Source of the DNA: Aralia elata
Lineage: Eukaryota; Streptophyta; Magnoliopsida; Apiales; Araliaceae
Length of the DNA stretch: 64,000 nt
Reading direction: 5' to 3'
Assembly: GCA_034770075.1 (NCBI GenBank)
Contig: JAVJAP010000339.1
Coordinates: forward strand, 1,622,501-1,686,500
Part shown: in pieces, positions 1-10,978 of the stretch
Layout: every line of letters begins with the position of its first letter
Numbering within the stretch: the first letter of the stretch is position 1
Translations under genes and position numbers: made by a program
Notes under the pieces: model-generated
The model's database searches: none
What the model was told of the DNA's origin: nothing
Seen by the model: only the letters and a program-made list of their open reading frames with translations

Positions 1-149
1 AGTTAATGTAAGAAGAAAAGAATGCAAAATATTATTCAATATTGTGTAACATAATCTCGGTTACCTTACATCAATAAAAATATTACCATATATCTGGTTA
101 TTGGTTACTCACAGTAAACAACAAGATGTTTTTGTAGTTACACTTTTTT

Positions 150-792
150 TAAAAATAATATAATATTGTGAATGGTTACCGAATCAATATTATACAGTAA
201 CCAAAATTAATCTAATTAGTAACCACAAACCTGAAACACATTGTTTGCATTCAGTTTATAATCAAATTACTGAGTATCATGACGTGGTGACCAATTAAAG
301 ACTTAACAATTAAACCTAGGTAACTACATACTTATATACAGGTAACCAAATTCATAATTTTTATAATAAAATATTTAATTCAACTTCAACATATTAAAAA
401 TAATACAATATTGTGATTAGTGATAATACAATATTCTGAAGCATTAAAAATAATACAATATTGTGAATGGTTACCAAATCAACATTATACAGCAACCAAA
501 ATTAATCTAATTAGTAACCATAAAAATAATACAATATTATGAAGCATTAAAAATAATACAATATTGTGAATGGTTACCAAATCAACATTATACAATAACT
601 AAAATTAATCTAATTAGTAACCATAAATCTAAAACACATTGTTTGCATTTAGTTTGTAATCAAATTACTGAGTATTATGACGTGGTGACCAATTAAAGAC
701 TGAACAATTAAACTTAGGTAACCAAACACTTATATGTAGGTAACCAAATTCATAATTTTTATAATAAAATATTTAATTCAACTTCAACATAT
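150..792. repeat. AT-rich direct duplication with GGTTACC words
   Basis: A unit of about 220 bp at roughly 170-393 recurs with small differences at roughly 569-792. A shortened copy of its first 60 bp lies at about 468-525. Each unit starts with AATGGTTACC, contains a TTAGTAACCA word and ends in a run containing ATAATAAAATATTTAATTC. The copies are joined by short ACAATATTGTGA words. No coding potential is visible. The duplicated block lies just upstream of the reductase fragment at 960. It shares the GGTTACC word with the foldback element at 22.6 kb, but I could not show homology beyond that word. Confidence 0.7.
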
Positions 793-959
793 ATTTTTCC
801 ATACTCCAGTTTCCATTCTCTCTATTTGCAGGAAAAAAAGCGTCATAACCTAACCTTTATTTAAACCAATCATCATTTTTTAAAATTCCACAAATTTCTG
901 TCTTCACTCAACTCATCTACTCTCAAAACCCTAGCAGTCTCACACATTTCAAAACAAGA

Positions 960-1217
960 ATGTCCAGCGCCGCCCACCCAATCCACACTCTTTCCTTCAC
1001 CCTCAAAAGAAACCCACCGCACTCACCTAAATCGGTTTATAAACCAAGCAGCCTAATCATCGCGGGATCAAAGATATTCGGCCGGCAGCTACGCGCCGCC
1101 GTTATTGGTGGCGGCCCCGCAGGTTCCTCGGCCGCCGAAGCTCTTGCTAGGTGCCAAGCCATGCTGCGACGCTATTCCACTTTGTATGCTCGACGAGTTC
1201 TCCATTCCCGTAGATCA
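960..1217 (+). pseudogene. Truncated geranylgeranyl diphosphate reductase (CHLP-like) 5' fragment
   Basis: The frame opens at ATG 960 with a Ser/Pro/basic N-terminus that looks like a chloroplast transit peptide. At residues 44-63 it reaches LRAAVIGGGPAGSSAAEALA, a dinucleotide-binding GxGxxG motif typical of plastid geranylgeranyl reductase, the enzyme that supplies the phytyl chain of chlorophyll and tocopherol. After that the original frame is lost. Another frame at about 1160-1217 reads AIPLCMLDEFSIPVD, which fits the family segment that normally follows about 20 residues later. A short out-of-frame deletion has therefore joined the two pieces, and homology stops near 1217. I read this as a broken copy or captured fragment, not a working gene. 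Family assignment rests on recalled motifs. Confidence 0.72.
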
Positions 1218-2329
1218 CAAAGAATTAGTAACTTCTCCTTGATTTCAGGGTTTCCTTATTTATTTGAAACTGAATGATCTGATGTGTTTATTGTGTTGCA
1301 CTCTTTTTGAAATTATTTTGTGGATGCACTAATCTTGTAATTACTTTCTAAATGTTGTATAGAAGTATAAAGAGCCCTAAATGAAACAAGGTATCAGAGC
1401 GGGCTATTCTTGGGCCTAATTAAAAACTTCTTAACACTCTTCTTGTCTTTCATTCTTACCCCATTTGCAATCCCCTTCTTAACACTCTATCACTGAGTTT
1501 TAAAATAGACGAAAAATTTAAGTTTTATGTCAAATTCCTTTGTTAATGAGTTTTTTAATGAACGAAAGAGAGAATAAATTGACAGAAAATTTAACCACTT
1601 TTCTTGCCAACTTTTTTTATTCAAAAATAGACGAATTTGGATGGAAAACTAAATTATAAAATATTACCTTTTATAATCTCTATTATACCCTCTAGCATAT
1701 AAATATAATAAAACTAATATAAGGGTAACCTAGTAATTTAAATGTTAAATTTAAGTTTTTTTTTCTTTTTTTTTCTTTTCCTTTATAAACTTAATGATGC
1801 GTCAACCAACAACTTTCAAATTAGGGTCTTGGTTAACCTAGTAACTTTGATTTTAACTGCCACTTGATCGCCTTGAAATTATCGAAAAACCTGCAAAAAG
1901 GTCCTCTAGAGGCGGGAACTCTGGGAAAACTCTCTGATACTTAAGTCAGATCTTTTACATAGAGGGAGAGAGCTAATATTAGAATGAACAATGTATCTTA
2001 AATGTGCTGGAACATTCACTATTTATAGCATGAGAGTCCTATCCTTTTGGAGTAAAGAATTAGAATCTTATATGGCTTTAAACTCCTCACAAGTTGCCAA
2101 TTTTTAACTAATTAAGCTTTATGGGAATTTTATCCCTTATTGGATTTAATATTTTTCTACAATACTCAGCTAGCAAAATTATTATATCACCCTTCATTGA
2201 TAAAGTTCTAGAAATAACATGTGGCAACTTGCCATTAGTGGGTTATTTCTACTTACATCATTTGTCTCCTTACTCCTTTAAAAATATAACTTTTAAGGGA
2301 GTAAATAAATAATAAAAAAGTTTTTTTAT
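1218..2329. other. Intergenic, transposon-derived, no gene seen
   Basis: AT-rich sequence without a credible ORF. GGTATCAGAGC at 1390-1400 matches the initiator-tRNA-Met primer-binding site of copia elements on the + strand, but no LTR end or gag could be placed beside it. The stretch 1900-2060 resembles LTR-proximal leader sequence. I see nothing else. Confidence 0.4.
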
Positions 2330-2955
2330 AGCCTCGGTGGCATTTTTCTAGCAACGCCCATGACGTTTTTTGATGGCGCGTTTTTGTTGTTTTTTTATAC
2401 GGTGTTATTGGCAACTTCAGTTCCTATAGCACTAATAAGAGGCGCCCAAGGTGCTTTTTAAATTCTTTGGGCCTTACAGTGTTTTTGAGCCCATGGCGCG
2501 GTTTCCAATTTATGCACTCATGGCGCTAATAACTAATAATTAATTTTTTTTGTTCTTTATCGCATTCATAGAGTTAATATTATGCGCCTACGGTGCTTTT
2601 TTGGTACCTCGGTGGCGTTATTTAGTGACGTCTAAAGCGCTTATTTACCCACATCGCCCTTATGGCGTTCTTGTTGAGTTGCCTCGGCACTTGATTTTTT
2701 TTATTTATATACATATATTTTTTTTTTGTTTAAAGGCAACCACAGTGCTAGTTTGGGGGCACCCATGGCAATATTTCATTTGTTGTGCCTATGGCACTAT
2801 ATCAATTATTATGCCTATAGTGCTTTTAACTTGAATAACACCTATAACATTATTTTTGAGCAGCTTCAGTGGCGTTATTTACAAGACCCTTGGTGTTTAT
2901 TTTTACGCACCCGTGGCATTTATATGTTGTTCCCATGGTGTTAACTTCATGGCGC
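2330..2955. repeat. Array of degenerate GGCGCC-N-GGCGC type palindromes
   Basis: More than a dozen degenerate copies of a GC-rich imperfect palindrome, such as GAGCCCATGGCGC at 2487, GCACTCATGGCGC at 2514, GCGCCTACGGTGC at 2584 and GCGCCCAAGGTGC at 2442. They sit about 20-30 bp apart in T-rich DNA. Short ORFs crossing this block are artefacts of the repeat. It is probably noncoding transposon DNA of unknown family. Confidence 0.65.
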
Positions 2956-3899
2956 CCTTCTTTTTCAGCCTTACTTGTGGATACATGTCTTTGAATTTTG
3001 AAATTTCAAATTTTCACCCTTAAAAAATGGTTGGCAAACTTCAAAATTCAAATTCCAAGCTTTCAACTTCCAAATATTCAAAATTTTAAATTCAAAGCTT
3101 ATGATTACTTCAGATTCCTCCAATTAACGTAGCACAACCCCAACAAGTATCCAACTATAGCAAAGTAACTACAAGAATGAAGAAGAACACTTGTATACAC
3201 CAATTACCTCTTGGAATTGAAGAAGATAAACTTTTAGTGATTTTGGAGTTCAAATCCTTCTCCAAATATAAATCCCTTGATTCTCCTTGTAATCCCTTAA
3301 ATTGTTATTGAATAAAACTTGCAATGAGGAGTTTGATTGCACTTGGAAGTTTCTTGAAGTTAGGTTTTTTTGAAAGTGTGAATGAATTTGGGTTTGTAGG
3401 GGGTTTTGTGTGTGTTTGAGTTTGAGTTGAGGAGGGAGTGCCGAATATGTGGGGGATAATGGGGCAGTTTGGGCGCTAAATGCTGATTTTGACTTGAATC
3501 GCGCTGAAGCACCGCAACCCTAGCTCTTGAGCGTCACGACTCAAAGACTAATGTCGCAGCCCTAACATCTTCGCACCGCAGCCCACATTGTTCTGATTGG
3601 TATTTGCGCGACTGCACTTGTGCTTAGGCCTTTTTTTCTCTTTTTCCTTTCCTAAGCCAATTCCTTGCATTCTTACCACACCTTAGCCATTTTCCTTCAT
3701 TTTCTTGCCATGCCAATGATTTACTTATGTCTCATCCCCCCCCCCCCCATTTCTCAATTTCTTTTGTTTGAATTTTTGTATCTCCTAAAATTACATAATT
3801 GTTAATTTGCCATCAAAATGTAGTGTAATAAATTATGAAAATTTCATGACTAAAAATGAAGTAAAAATTAACTAAAATTCAATAAAATGAAATCTAATT
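2956..3899. other. Intergenic retrotransposon remnant with GCACCGC-type motif pairs
   Basis: No gene is seen. At 3509-3584 four related GC-rich 12-mers (GCACCGCAACCC, GCGTCACGACTC, ATGTCGCAGCCC, GCACCGCAGCCC) start at 3509, 3531, 3551 and 3573. They resemble the array in the LTR at 7552-7637, so this may be part of a diverged LTR copy. A C12 run lies at about 3739-3750. No LTR terminus could be fixed. Confidence 0.45.
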
Positions 3900-4095
3900 C
3901 TAATTTAACCCATGGGTTGCCTCCCAGTAGCGCTTGTTTTTAAGTCATCAGCCTGACTTCTTCATTTCAATCACTCGGACTCATTTGACGTGGTTGAAAT
4001 GCCATTAATTGAGCATCCTACGTCCTGCATCACTTGCCCTTCCATGTCCAAGTCTTTCTTTCCTTCATTCTTGTTCCCATTTTTAGCTCCGTCCT

Positions 4096-6186
4096 CTTAC
4101 ACAATCACATCACCTATGCTCTCTTCCGCTAAGTAACATTTCTCCCCATTATTTGAAAATTTAATGGTGTCAAACACGCTGAATTTGATTTCTTGATTGT
4201 TGACTCTCATAGTAAGTACCCCATCCTGCACATCTATCAAAGTTCGCCCTGTTACTAAGAATGGTCAGCCCAAATGAGTGGGACCTCTTGATCTTCTGCA
4301 CAATCAAGAATAACAAAATCAACTGGAAAAACAAATTTATCAACTTTCACCAATACGTCTTCAATCACTCCCCTCGGACGTGTAATTAATCAATCCGCCA
4401 ATTACAGCGTAATGTTTGTCGATTTTACTTTCAATCCTAGTTTCTCATAAATAGAAAGAGGCATAAGATTGATACTTGCACCAAGATCGCATAAAGCATT
4501 CCCAACAAATTGTTCCCCAATGGTACATGGTATTGTAAAGCTTCCCGGATCTTGCAGTTTAGCTGGTAGTTTCTTCTGAATAATGACACTGCATTCTAAT
4601 GTTAAAGCTACCATCTCACATTCACCTATTCTCCTCTTCCTTGAAAGAATCTCTTTCATAAACTTTACATAACTCGACATTTGTTCCAAAGTCTCTACAA
4701 AAGGTATATTGATTTGTAACTTCTTAAAAACCTCCAAAAACCTTGAAAATTGATGATCAAGTTTCTGATTCTTCAAACGTTATGGAAATGGAACTGGAGG
4801 TGTCTTTACATCTTGCTTAATCCCATTCTGCTTCAAATTTGCTCCCTCATTCTTATTCTCTTCAGTCTTGCTCAAGTCATTTTCAAACTCTTCTTCTTTC
4901 TCAGTGTTCATTGTCGTCCCTGCTGGCATGTTGACATTTCCCTGCAAACTCTTTCCACACCTTAATGTAATTGCCTTGCACTGCTCATGACTTTCTTTTC
5001 TAGGGTTGACTTCGGTGTCACTTGGAAGAGCACATTATTGACGATTACTTATTGCATTTGCTAATTGACCCACATGATTTTCCAAATTACGAAGTGATCC
5101 TTCTAAACTGTTTAGTCTCATGTCATTTTGAGCAATGTATTTAGTGAGTAATTCTTCTAAACTTGGTTTCCTTTCCTGCTGTGGTTAAGTCTGACCTTGA
5201 AAACCAGGCAGATGAAATTGCCTTAGAGCTGATGTTTGGTTCTGATTATTGCTCCATGAAAAGTTCGGATGATTTCTCTACCCAAGATTGTACGTGTTGG
5301 AGTACATGCGTTGCTTATTTCCAATAAAAGTCACTATCTCCGGATTGATTGTGCACTTATTTGTCTGGTGATTACCTGCACATAATTCGCAAACCGCAAC
5401 TACCTGTTGAACCGATTATGTACCCCATGAATCAAATTTCTTTGCCAATGATGCTAATTAAGCAGATAAGGCAGTTAGTGCATCAATTTCAAATTTTCCT
5501 CCTGACTTAGTTTGATTCAATCGAGCTGTTGGCCACTGATAGTTGTTTACAGCCATAATTTCTTAGAATTCATATGCCTCGTCAAAATTCTTACCCATCA
5601 ACGCCCCTCCTACAACTGCGTCAATACTAGTGCGAGTGATATTAAACAACCCATTATAGAAAGTTTGAACCTGCAATCATTTAGGAAGTCCGTGATGTGG
5701 ACATTTCCTCAACATGTCCTTAAATCTTTCCCATGCCTCATACAACGATTCAGAATCCTACTGTGTGGAGGATGTAATTTCATTTCTCATTTTCGCTGTT
5801 TTTGTTAGTGGGAAAAGCTTTGCTAAGAACTTTTGAGCTAAATCATCCCACGTTGTAATCGACCTTGCTGGTAGCGAATGCAACCAACTCTTTGCCTTGT
5901 CACGTAATATGAAAGGAAAGAGTCTCAATCTCACCGCATCATCTAAAACTCCATGATATTTGAAGGTATCACAAATCTCTAAGAAACTAATAAGATGGTC
6001 ATTAGGATCAACATTTGGTAGACCTCCAAGCTAAATTGAATTTTGTATCATCTGAATAGTCCCTGGTTTGATCTCAAATGTATTTGCGTTAATTGTCGGT
6101 CTCTTTATACTCAAATGAATTTTCGTCACCTGTGGCATAACACAATCCTTCAGAGATTTTTGCTCCTCTTGCTGTGCAGCAGCCAT
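4096..6186 (-). pseudogene. Degenerate gag-protease of element 1
   Basis: From a plausible ATG at 6186, the minus strand gives a gag similar to those at 8.3-9.0 kb and 20.0-20.6 kb. It includes the retrotransposon gag core around LFPFILRDKAKSWLHSLP and SLYEAWERFKDMLRKCP. Several in-frame stops interrupt it. A CX2CX4HX4C zinc knuckle (CELCAGNHQTNKC) lies near 5370-5400. The open segment 4776-4402 carries the retropepsin active site in LCDLGASINLMPLS, and more protease sequence continues in broken frame to about 4096. The product would have formed the particle and cleaved the polyprotein. It cannot be made intact. Confidence 0.75.
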
Positions 6187-6423
6187 GGTTACTGTGTTTT
6201 CTCCGATTTCTGCTTCTTAAAATAGTTTTCTCCTAGTCTCCAGAGTTTTTTCTCGATATTGTCTACCAAAGGTGTTAATTTCTTTCGCTTCGAACGCGCT
6301 TGCATACACAATCAAGGTTACCTGCGAAAAGGAACGAAATTCTTAAATAGAAGTAAAATCTAAATTAAAACTAATTGATGGAAATTAATAATAGAAAAAT
6401 TAAGCTATTTAATTGCTCCCCGG

Positions 6424-6440
6424 CAACGGAGCAAAAAACA
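6424..6440 (-). other. Primer-binding site, tRNA-Asp type (element 1)
   Basis: The + strand sequence CCCCGGCAACGGAGCA nearly matches the 3' end of plant tRNA-Asp (CCCCGGCAACGGCGCCA). It lies a few bases from the LTR edge at 6441. This fixes the transcription direction as minus and fits the Athila/Tat lineage. Confidence 0.75.
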
Positions 6441-7930
6441 TGTTTGTCAAAATCTATAATAGCAATTTACGTGCAAGTATACACGGTCCACAAGTAATAT
6501 AATATAAGTAGAGTTGTCGATCTCACGAGGAGCGATTAATAACCTAAATAATCTAATTATTAATTATGCATCAGTTTAATTTAATCTAGATTAATGGAAT
6601 ATCAAATAAAATTAATTAACAAAATTAAGCAACCAGCAAAATATTAATTCAATGAATATAAAGGTTAAAGAATCAACTTCCCTTGATGAATCATTTAATT
6701 AAGACTATTCTTCCTTCGTTAAATTGATTATTTAGAATTGCCAACAGAAAATCACTAATAGTTTATATAATTATTTTCCAAATAACTATATAGCATACTT
6801 ATTATTATTAATTTCACTATATTCCTATGAGAAACAATAATAATAAATTCATTAAGATTCATTTTCCACCCATTGCTTGCGGTATTCAGGTATATTTTTA
6901 TCCTGTCTACAAATTAGCATTCAATTCAAAGAAGAATTACTAAACACAAGTTACTATATCCAGATCTTAATTTAGACTTCATTGTCAAATTTCATCTAAA
7001 TTCATCTAATAATTGTTGATCAGACAATTATAGTAATAAACACAAGATATAATAAACAATCTATTCCATAATCAATTTAAATAAAAGGAAGAATAAATAT
7101 TAATTAAATACTATATCGGGTTCCATTGAATCCTTAACTAATAAATTAGTTCATAATAGAAGCTAAAAACATAAACATTTTATCCAAAGCCATTATAGAA
7201 TTCAAGAAATAAGAGTTAATAGAAGAAAGAATTAAATCTGATGAATCCAATCTTCACTTCTCAGCTCCTTCCTTGTCTCTGGAATGTATCTGATAAAAAC
7301 CTTTATTTTTCTACATATTGAATATCAATGAATGCTGATAGAATAATAATTTCTAATTATTGATCTTCTACTAACTATCTGATAAACTCCAACCTATATA
7401 CCAGATAAGTGTAAATAAATCCAAATCTTCAGCCTTAGGAGTTTGAAAACCTCCAAACTTTAATTATCACGCGTCCAGATTAATCATCCATAAAATTAGT
7501 CTTCAATTCAGTGGGGTGCGTGGCCAACACATGCGCGTTAAAAAGGGTCTAGCGTCGCGGCTCAAATGAGTTGGCGTTGCAGCTCTCTCCTTATATAATC
7601 CAAGCACCACGGCTCAAGCCCTAAGGCGTCGCGACTCTCATGTCCTTGGCCATTTTTCATTTTCTCATTTACGCGTTTGTTTTGTCCATTTTCTCCATAT
7701 GAAGTCCTGTTACTTACATTTTTCACTCGTTTGACTTTCGCCAAACGTTCCTTATTACCTGTAGCTTATATTAAAGCTAAATTTACAATAATTCACATCA
7801 TTTACACTAATATAGGCTGAAATCAATTATTAATATAAAACTATTAAAATACACTCAAATAATACTAAACACTTAAAGAATAAGTAAAATAATTAAGCTA
7901 CCAAATTAGTAGATATAAAATCTACTCATT
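6441..7930 (-). repeat. LTR of element 1
   Basis: The low-coordinate edge begins TG (TGTTTGTC) beside the PBS. The high edge is near 7930, where the minus strand reads AATGAGTAGATTTTATATC. This matches the TGATGAGTAGGTTTCATACC start of the element 2 LTRs. The canonical TG at this end appears mutated. Four GC-rich motifs lie at 7552-7637 in an otherwise AT-rich LTR. Length is about 1.49 kb. Confidence 0.7.
7552..7637. repeat. GCGTCGCGRCTC motif pairs in the element 1 LTR
   Basis: Starts at 7552, 7574, 7604 and 7626 give spacings 22, 30, 22. The centre GTCGCGAC is palindromic in the best copy. A related set at 3509-3584 has spacings 22, 20, 22. Confidence 0.75.
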
Positions 7931-8244
7931 AACCCTGCATAAATAGTAACAACATGAAGAAAAAAAAACATACATGTTTTCTATTCTTTTCTTTTCCATT
8001 ATAAATTTAGTTTTTCATTTTTTCCTTTTCCATTTCAAACTCAAAAACATAGTATAAGGGTCAAAAGTTACCTACTTATTAACTGGTAGCCACTTCTCCA
8101 TTGGGCCAAAAAGTTGTTCGTGGTTTACTAGTTCTTCAAGGCCATAGTTTTCATTCTTCTTTTGGCCTGTCTTTTGTGAGCTACTATATTCAATCATATG
8201 CGCGTGCAAACCCGTAATACATCGGGTTAGACGTGAAGAGATCT
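7931..8244. other. Unassigned spacer between element 1 and the truncated second gag copy
   Basis: No gene and no recognisable repeat. Homology to the gag region at 18.6 kb ends near 8245. The 13-mer GAGATCTGGGCTT occurs on both sides of that junction (about 8239 and 8289), which suggests a deletion repaired with locally copied filler. Confidence 0.5.
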
Positions 8245-9011
8245 GGGCTTTCCTTCATATAGTTTGTCAAACCTTTTGGCTATAGCAGAGATCTGGGCTT
8301 GAAGTGAGGTGGTTGTGTCAACATCTAATATCCCTGCTATTTTTGGTTGACTGGATCTAGAAGTTGACATTGATAGTTATTTACAGCCATGGTCTCCAAA
8401 AGGTCATAAGCTTCGTCATAGTTTTTAGCCATGAATGTTCCTCCCGAAGCTGCATCAATGCCTGCCCGTGTGTGGATATTTACCCCATTGTAAAATGTGT
8501 TAAGTTGCATCCATTGTGGCAAACCGTGATGTGGACACTTTCTCAATAATTCCTTATACCGCTCCCATGTCTCATACAAGGATTCTCCATGATGTTGCTC
8601 ATATGTGGAGATGTCATTTCTCAACTTAGCAGTTTTAGCTGGTGGGAAGAATTTTGCTAAGAATTTCTGCGCCAAATCTTGCCAAGTTGTAATAGATCCC
8701 GGTGGTAGTGAGTGTAGCCAACTCCTTGCTTTATCCCTCAATGTGAATGGGAATAATCGCAATCTCACTGCATCTTCTGAAATTCCACTGAATTTAAATG
8801 TATTACAGATCTCTAGAAAGCTCATTAAGTGCTCATTTGGATCGTCAACCACCATTCCCCCAAATTGGACAGAATTTTGGATCATATGGATAGTTCCTGG
8901 TTTGATTTCAAAGGAATTGGCTGTTATGGCTGGCCTTGTGATACTTGATTGCAATTCATTGATCCTTGGCGTAGCATAATCTTTTAATGCTTTTTGCGCA
9001 TCACCCGCCAT
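8245..9011 (-). pseudogene. Truncated second gag copy beyond the element 2 LTR
   Basis: The minus-strand ORF 9011-8337 (224 aa) starts MAGDAQKALKDYATPRINEL and contains the retrotransposon gag core (KARSWLHSLPPGSITTWQDL, SLYETWERYKELLRKCP). It is nearly the same protein as the gag at 20648 but lacks the solo-LTR insertion found there. It also keeps about 20 bp (around 8440-8460) that the other copy lost between short CCCG repeats. Homology ends near 8245, before the zinc knuckle. The frame is open but the gene is truncated, so no complete gag can result. Confidence 0.8.
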
Positions 9012-9259
9012 TGCTTATGGTTGGTCTAGATTCTCCCGAGTATTTTCAGCACACTTTCTTAATTGTTGAAGCCTTTTCTCAATGTTATCCTCGAAAGGCA
9101 ATAGGTCGGGATTCTTAGATCGAGTATGCATACACTACTCAAGAGTACCTATAACAATGTAAAAGAATATAAAACAGAATTAAGATGAGAACATATTTTG
9201 TTTAACTAAAATCAATCTAATTTAAACTGATGATGAAAGTTATAAACGCAATTACAATT

Positions 9260-9276
9260 CCCCAGCAACAGCGCCA
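9260..9276 (-). other. Primer-binding site, tRNA-Asp type (second unit)
   Basis: CCCCAGCAACAGCGCCA on + differs from the tRNA-Asp 3' end at two positions. The identical variant is present at 20901-20917. It is followed by a short A-rich spacer and the LTR edge at 9283. A PBS next to what should be the 3' LTR is the main sign of the tandem LTR-internal-LTR-internal layout. Confidence 0.75.
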
Positions 9277-9282
9277 AAAACT

Positions 9283-10978
9283 TGTTGGGATATTTGTATG
9301 TATAACAAATAAGATTCATACACGCAAGTGTACGTGATCCACAAGTAAAATAAAGTAAGTAAGATATTGATCCCACAGAGAATAGAATTGCAATTACAAC
9401 TGACAAACACCTATTTTATAATTATTTTGGTTTCTTTAAATAGATGAGTAATGTGATGAATTTGTCTAATGATTACTAGAGAGATATATAAAACAAATTA
9501 CAATTTTATAAATATAGATTTATGGGTTTTGGGATTATAACTTCACTTATTACAAAACTGAGATTTCCATGCTTCCTATTGCTTCTAATTGGTTATTATA
9601 GAATGTTAGTCGAGAACACGAATGTAAAATATGGCCACCTTTCGATGCACCATATTCGTATCACACTAAATCCACAATTGATAGAATGAATGTGAACACC
9701 CTAGATGACTAACGCACTATATCTTTATGTAAATTACAATCAAGAGGGTTGAGGTATAAGTTTTCAATTGGCCACATATGGTGCTTCGGTATATCTCTAT
9801 CCTAAGCACGAAACATAATTCCACGAGGAATGCAGAAATAATGAACTTATGCTGGCATAATCATATCTTAATTTATATTTCCTTTCTCAATTCCATATAA
9901 ATTATCATAGTAATTGGTGATCAAGCAATTAAACTTTCAGTATTAATTATGCCAGTCATTCAATTCATAACCAACCAGTAATAATAATGAAGCATGTCAA
10001 TGTTCAGTTAATGAAAAAGATTCATTATAGTCCCAAAAATTAAGCTTAGTTCATACTAACAATAATAGAAGTCATCATACATAAATGGTTCATCATTGTA
10101 TTTACAGAATAAGAAAATAAATCAAAGACAATAATAAAACTCCCTGCTTCAGTTTTTCTGTTTCTGCAAATCCGTTGATTTTCCAAGTTGTGATGATCCT
10201 TGATTCCTTACTCCCAATCTTCAATTCAGCATCTATGTAGCTCCATTCTTCAGTTCCCAAGTGATTTTGATGATCAATAGCCATGTTCTATTTTTGGAGA
10301 TAGAATGCAGTAAAGATGATTTTTCGTGGAGGAGGTCCATTTTCTAATAAGTTCTCTGCATGATTATATTCATTCTTCTCTTTTGTCTTTTGTTGACTTG
10401 CTTTGATTCCCAACTGATAAAATATCACTCCACTAATTTTCTGAAAACCTGGCATTGCATGTTTTTGGCAAGTTTGTATAGCTGTCTGAAACGTGGTCTG
10501 CATGGCTGGCTGGCGACGAGCGCAGCTGCGCCTGGGTACTGCTTGAAATGGGCGCAGCTGCGCGCTAGAGGATTCAATAGGCAGGGTTGGGAGCAGCTGC
10601 GCCGGCCTCAATGCCAAACTGGGCGCAGCTGCGCTGGGCAGCTTCTGGGCGCAGGGCATGGGCGCAGCTGCGCTGGCTTCCAGGACAAGTTGGGCGCAGC
10701 TGCGCTCTCTGTCAGGTTGCTGCACTGCTTCCGTCAAGCTATCCCCTCGATTCTCGCGCACTGTGCTAGCATCTTTCATTCATTTAAATCCCAAACAACA
10801 TATGCCTCGTAACTCGTGTCAAATCACTCTTTAATTGCGCAAATGCCATAGAATGCGAATTGAGATGCACTACCTAAAATACGACAAAATATATATGAAA
10901 ACACACTTTGGAGCTAAGAATTTAGCAACAATTGAAGCAAGTTAGTACCCAATAAGTAGGTATGAAACCTACTCATCA
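9283..10978 (-). repeat. 3' (shared) LTR of element 2
   Basis: Edges are TGTTGGGA on the low side and ACTCATCA on the high side, so in element sense it starts TGATGAGTAGG and ends CA. It follows a purine-rich tract (AAGTTTGGGGATATT in element sense) at 10979-10995. Six GC-rich palindromes lie at 10520-10705. By eye it is very similar to the LTR at 20924-22591 but keeps one 32-bp palindrome unit that copy lacks. Length is 1696 bp. Confidence 0.85.
10520..10705. repeat. GCGCAGCTGCGC palindrome pairs in the 3' LTR of element 2
   Basis: Starts at 10520, 10552, 10591 (one mismatch), 10623, 10662 and 10694, so spacings are 32, 39, 32, 39, 32. The 5' LTR counterpart at 22164-22317 keeps 39, 32, 39, 32. 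Confidence 0.95.

Larger units (their letters stand above)
3900..7930 (-). mobile_element. Internally deleted Athila-like Ty3/gypsy element (element 1)
   Basis: Reading the minus strand, the order is LTR (7930 to 6441), tRNA-Asp-type PBS (6440 to 6424), gag, zinc knuckle and protease (6186 to about 4096). Near 3905-3960 there is then an abrupt step to the word block that follows integrase in the two other Athila-like elements here (compare 14095-14130 and 38188-38230). RT, RNase H and integrase are missing, so the element has a large internal deletion. No 3' LTR was found below 3900. The coding part carries many stops and looks old. Confidence 0.75.

Noticed and set aside
2550..2944. Two overlapping ORFs (94 and 72 aa) with hydrophobic stretches
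   Set aside because: They are built from the T-rich palindrome repeat, are not bounded by gene signals and match no known family.
9260..9276. tRNA-Asp gene fragments near the LTR edges
   Set aside because: Only the 3' 17 bases are present and each lies at an LTR border, so they are primer-binding sites.
10520..10705. CRISPR-like array
   Set aside because: The regular palindromes with about 20-nt spacers look superficially similar, but repeats are 12 bp, spacing alternates 32/39, there are no cas genes, and the setting is a plant LTR.
10288..10812. ORFs of 163 and 150 aa on both strands with repeated AQLR or GAAAP words
   Set aside because: The repetition comes from the noncoding palindromes in the LTR. 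Steps of 32 and 39 bp do not keep one reading frame constant, and the two LTR copies differ by a 32-bp frame-breaking deletion.
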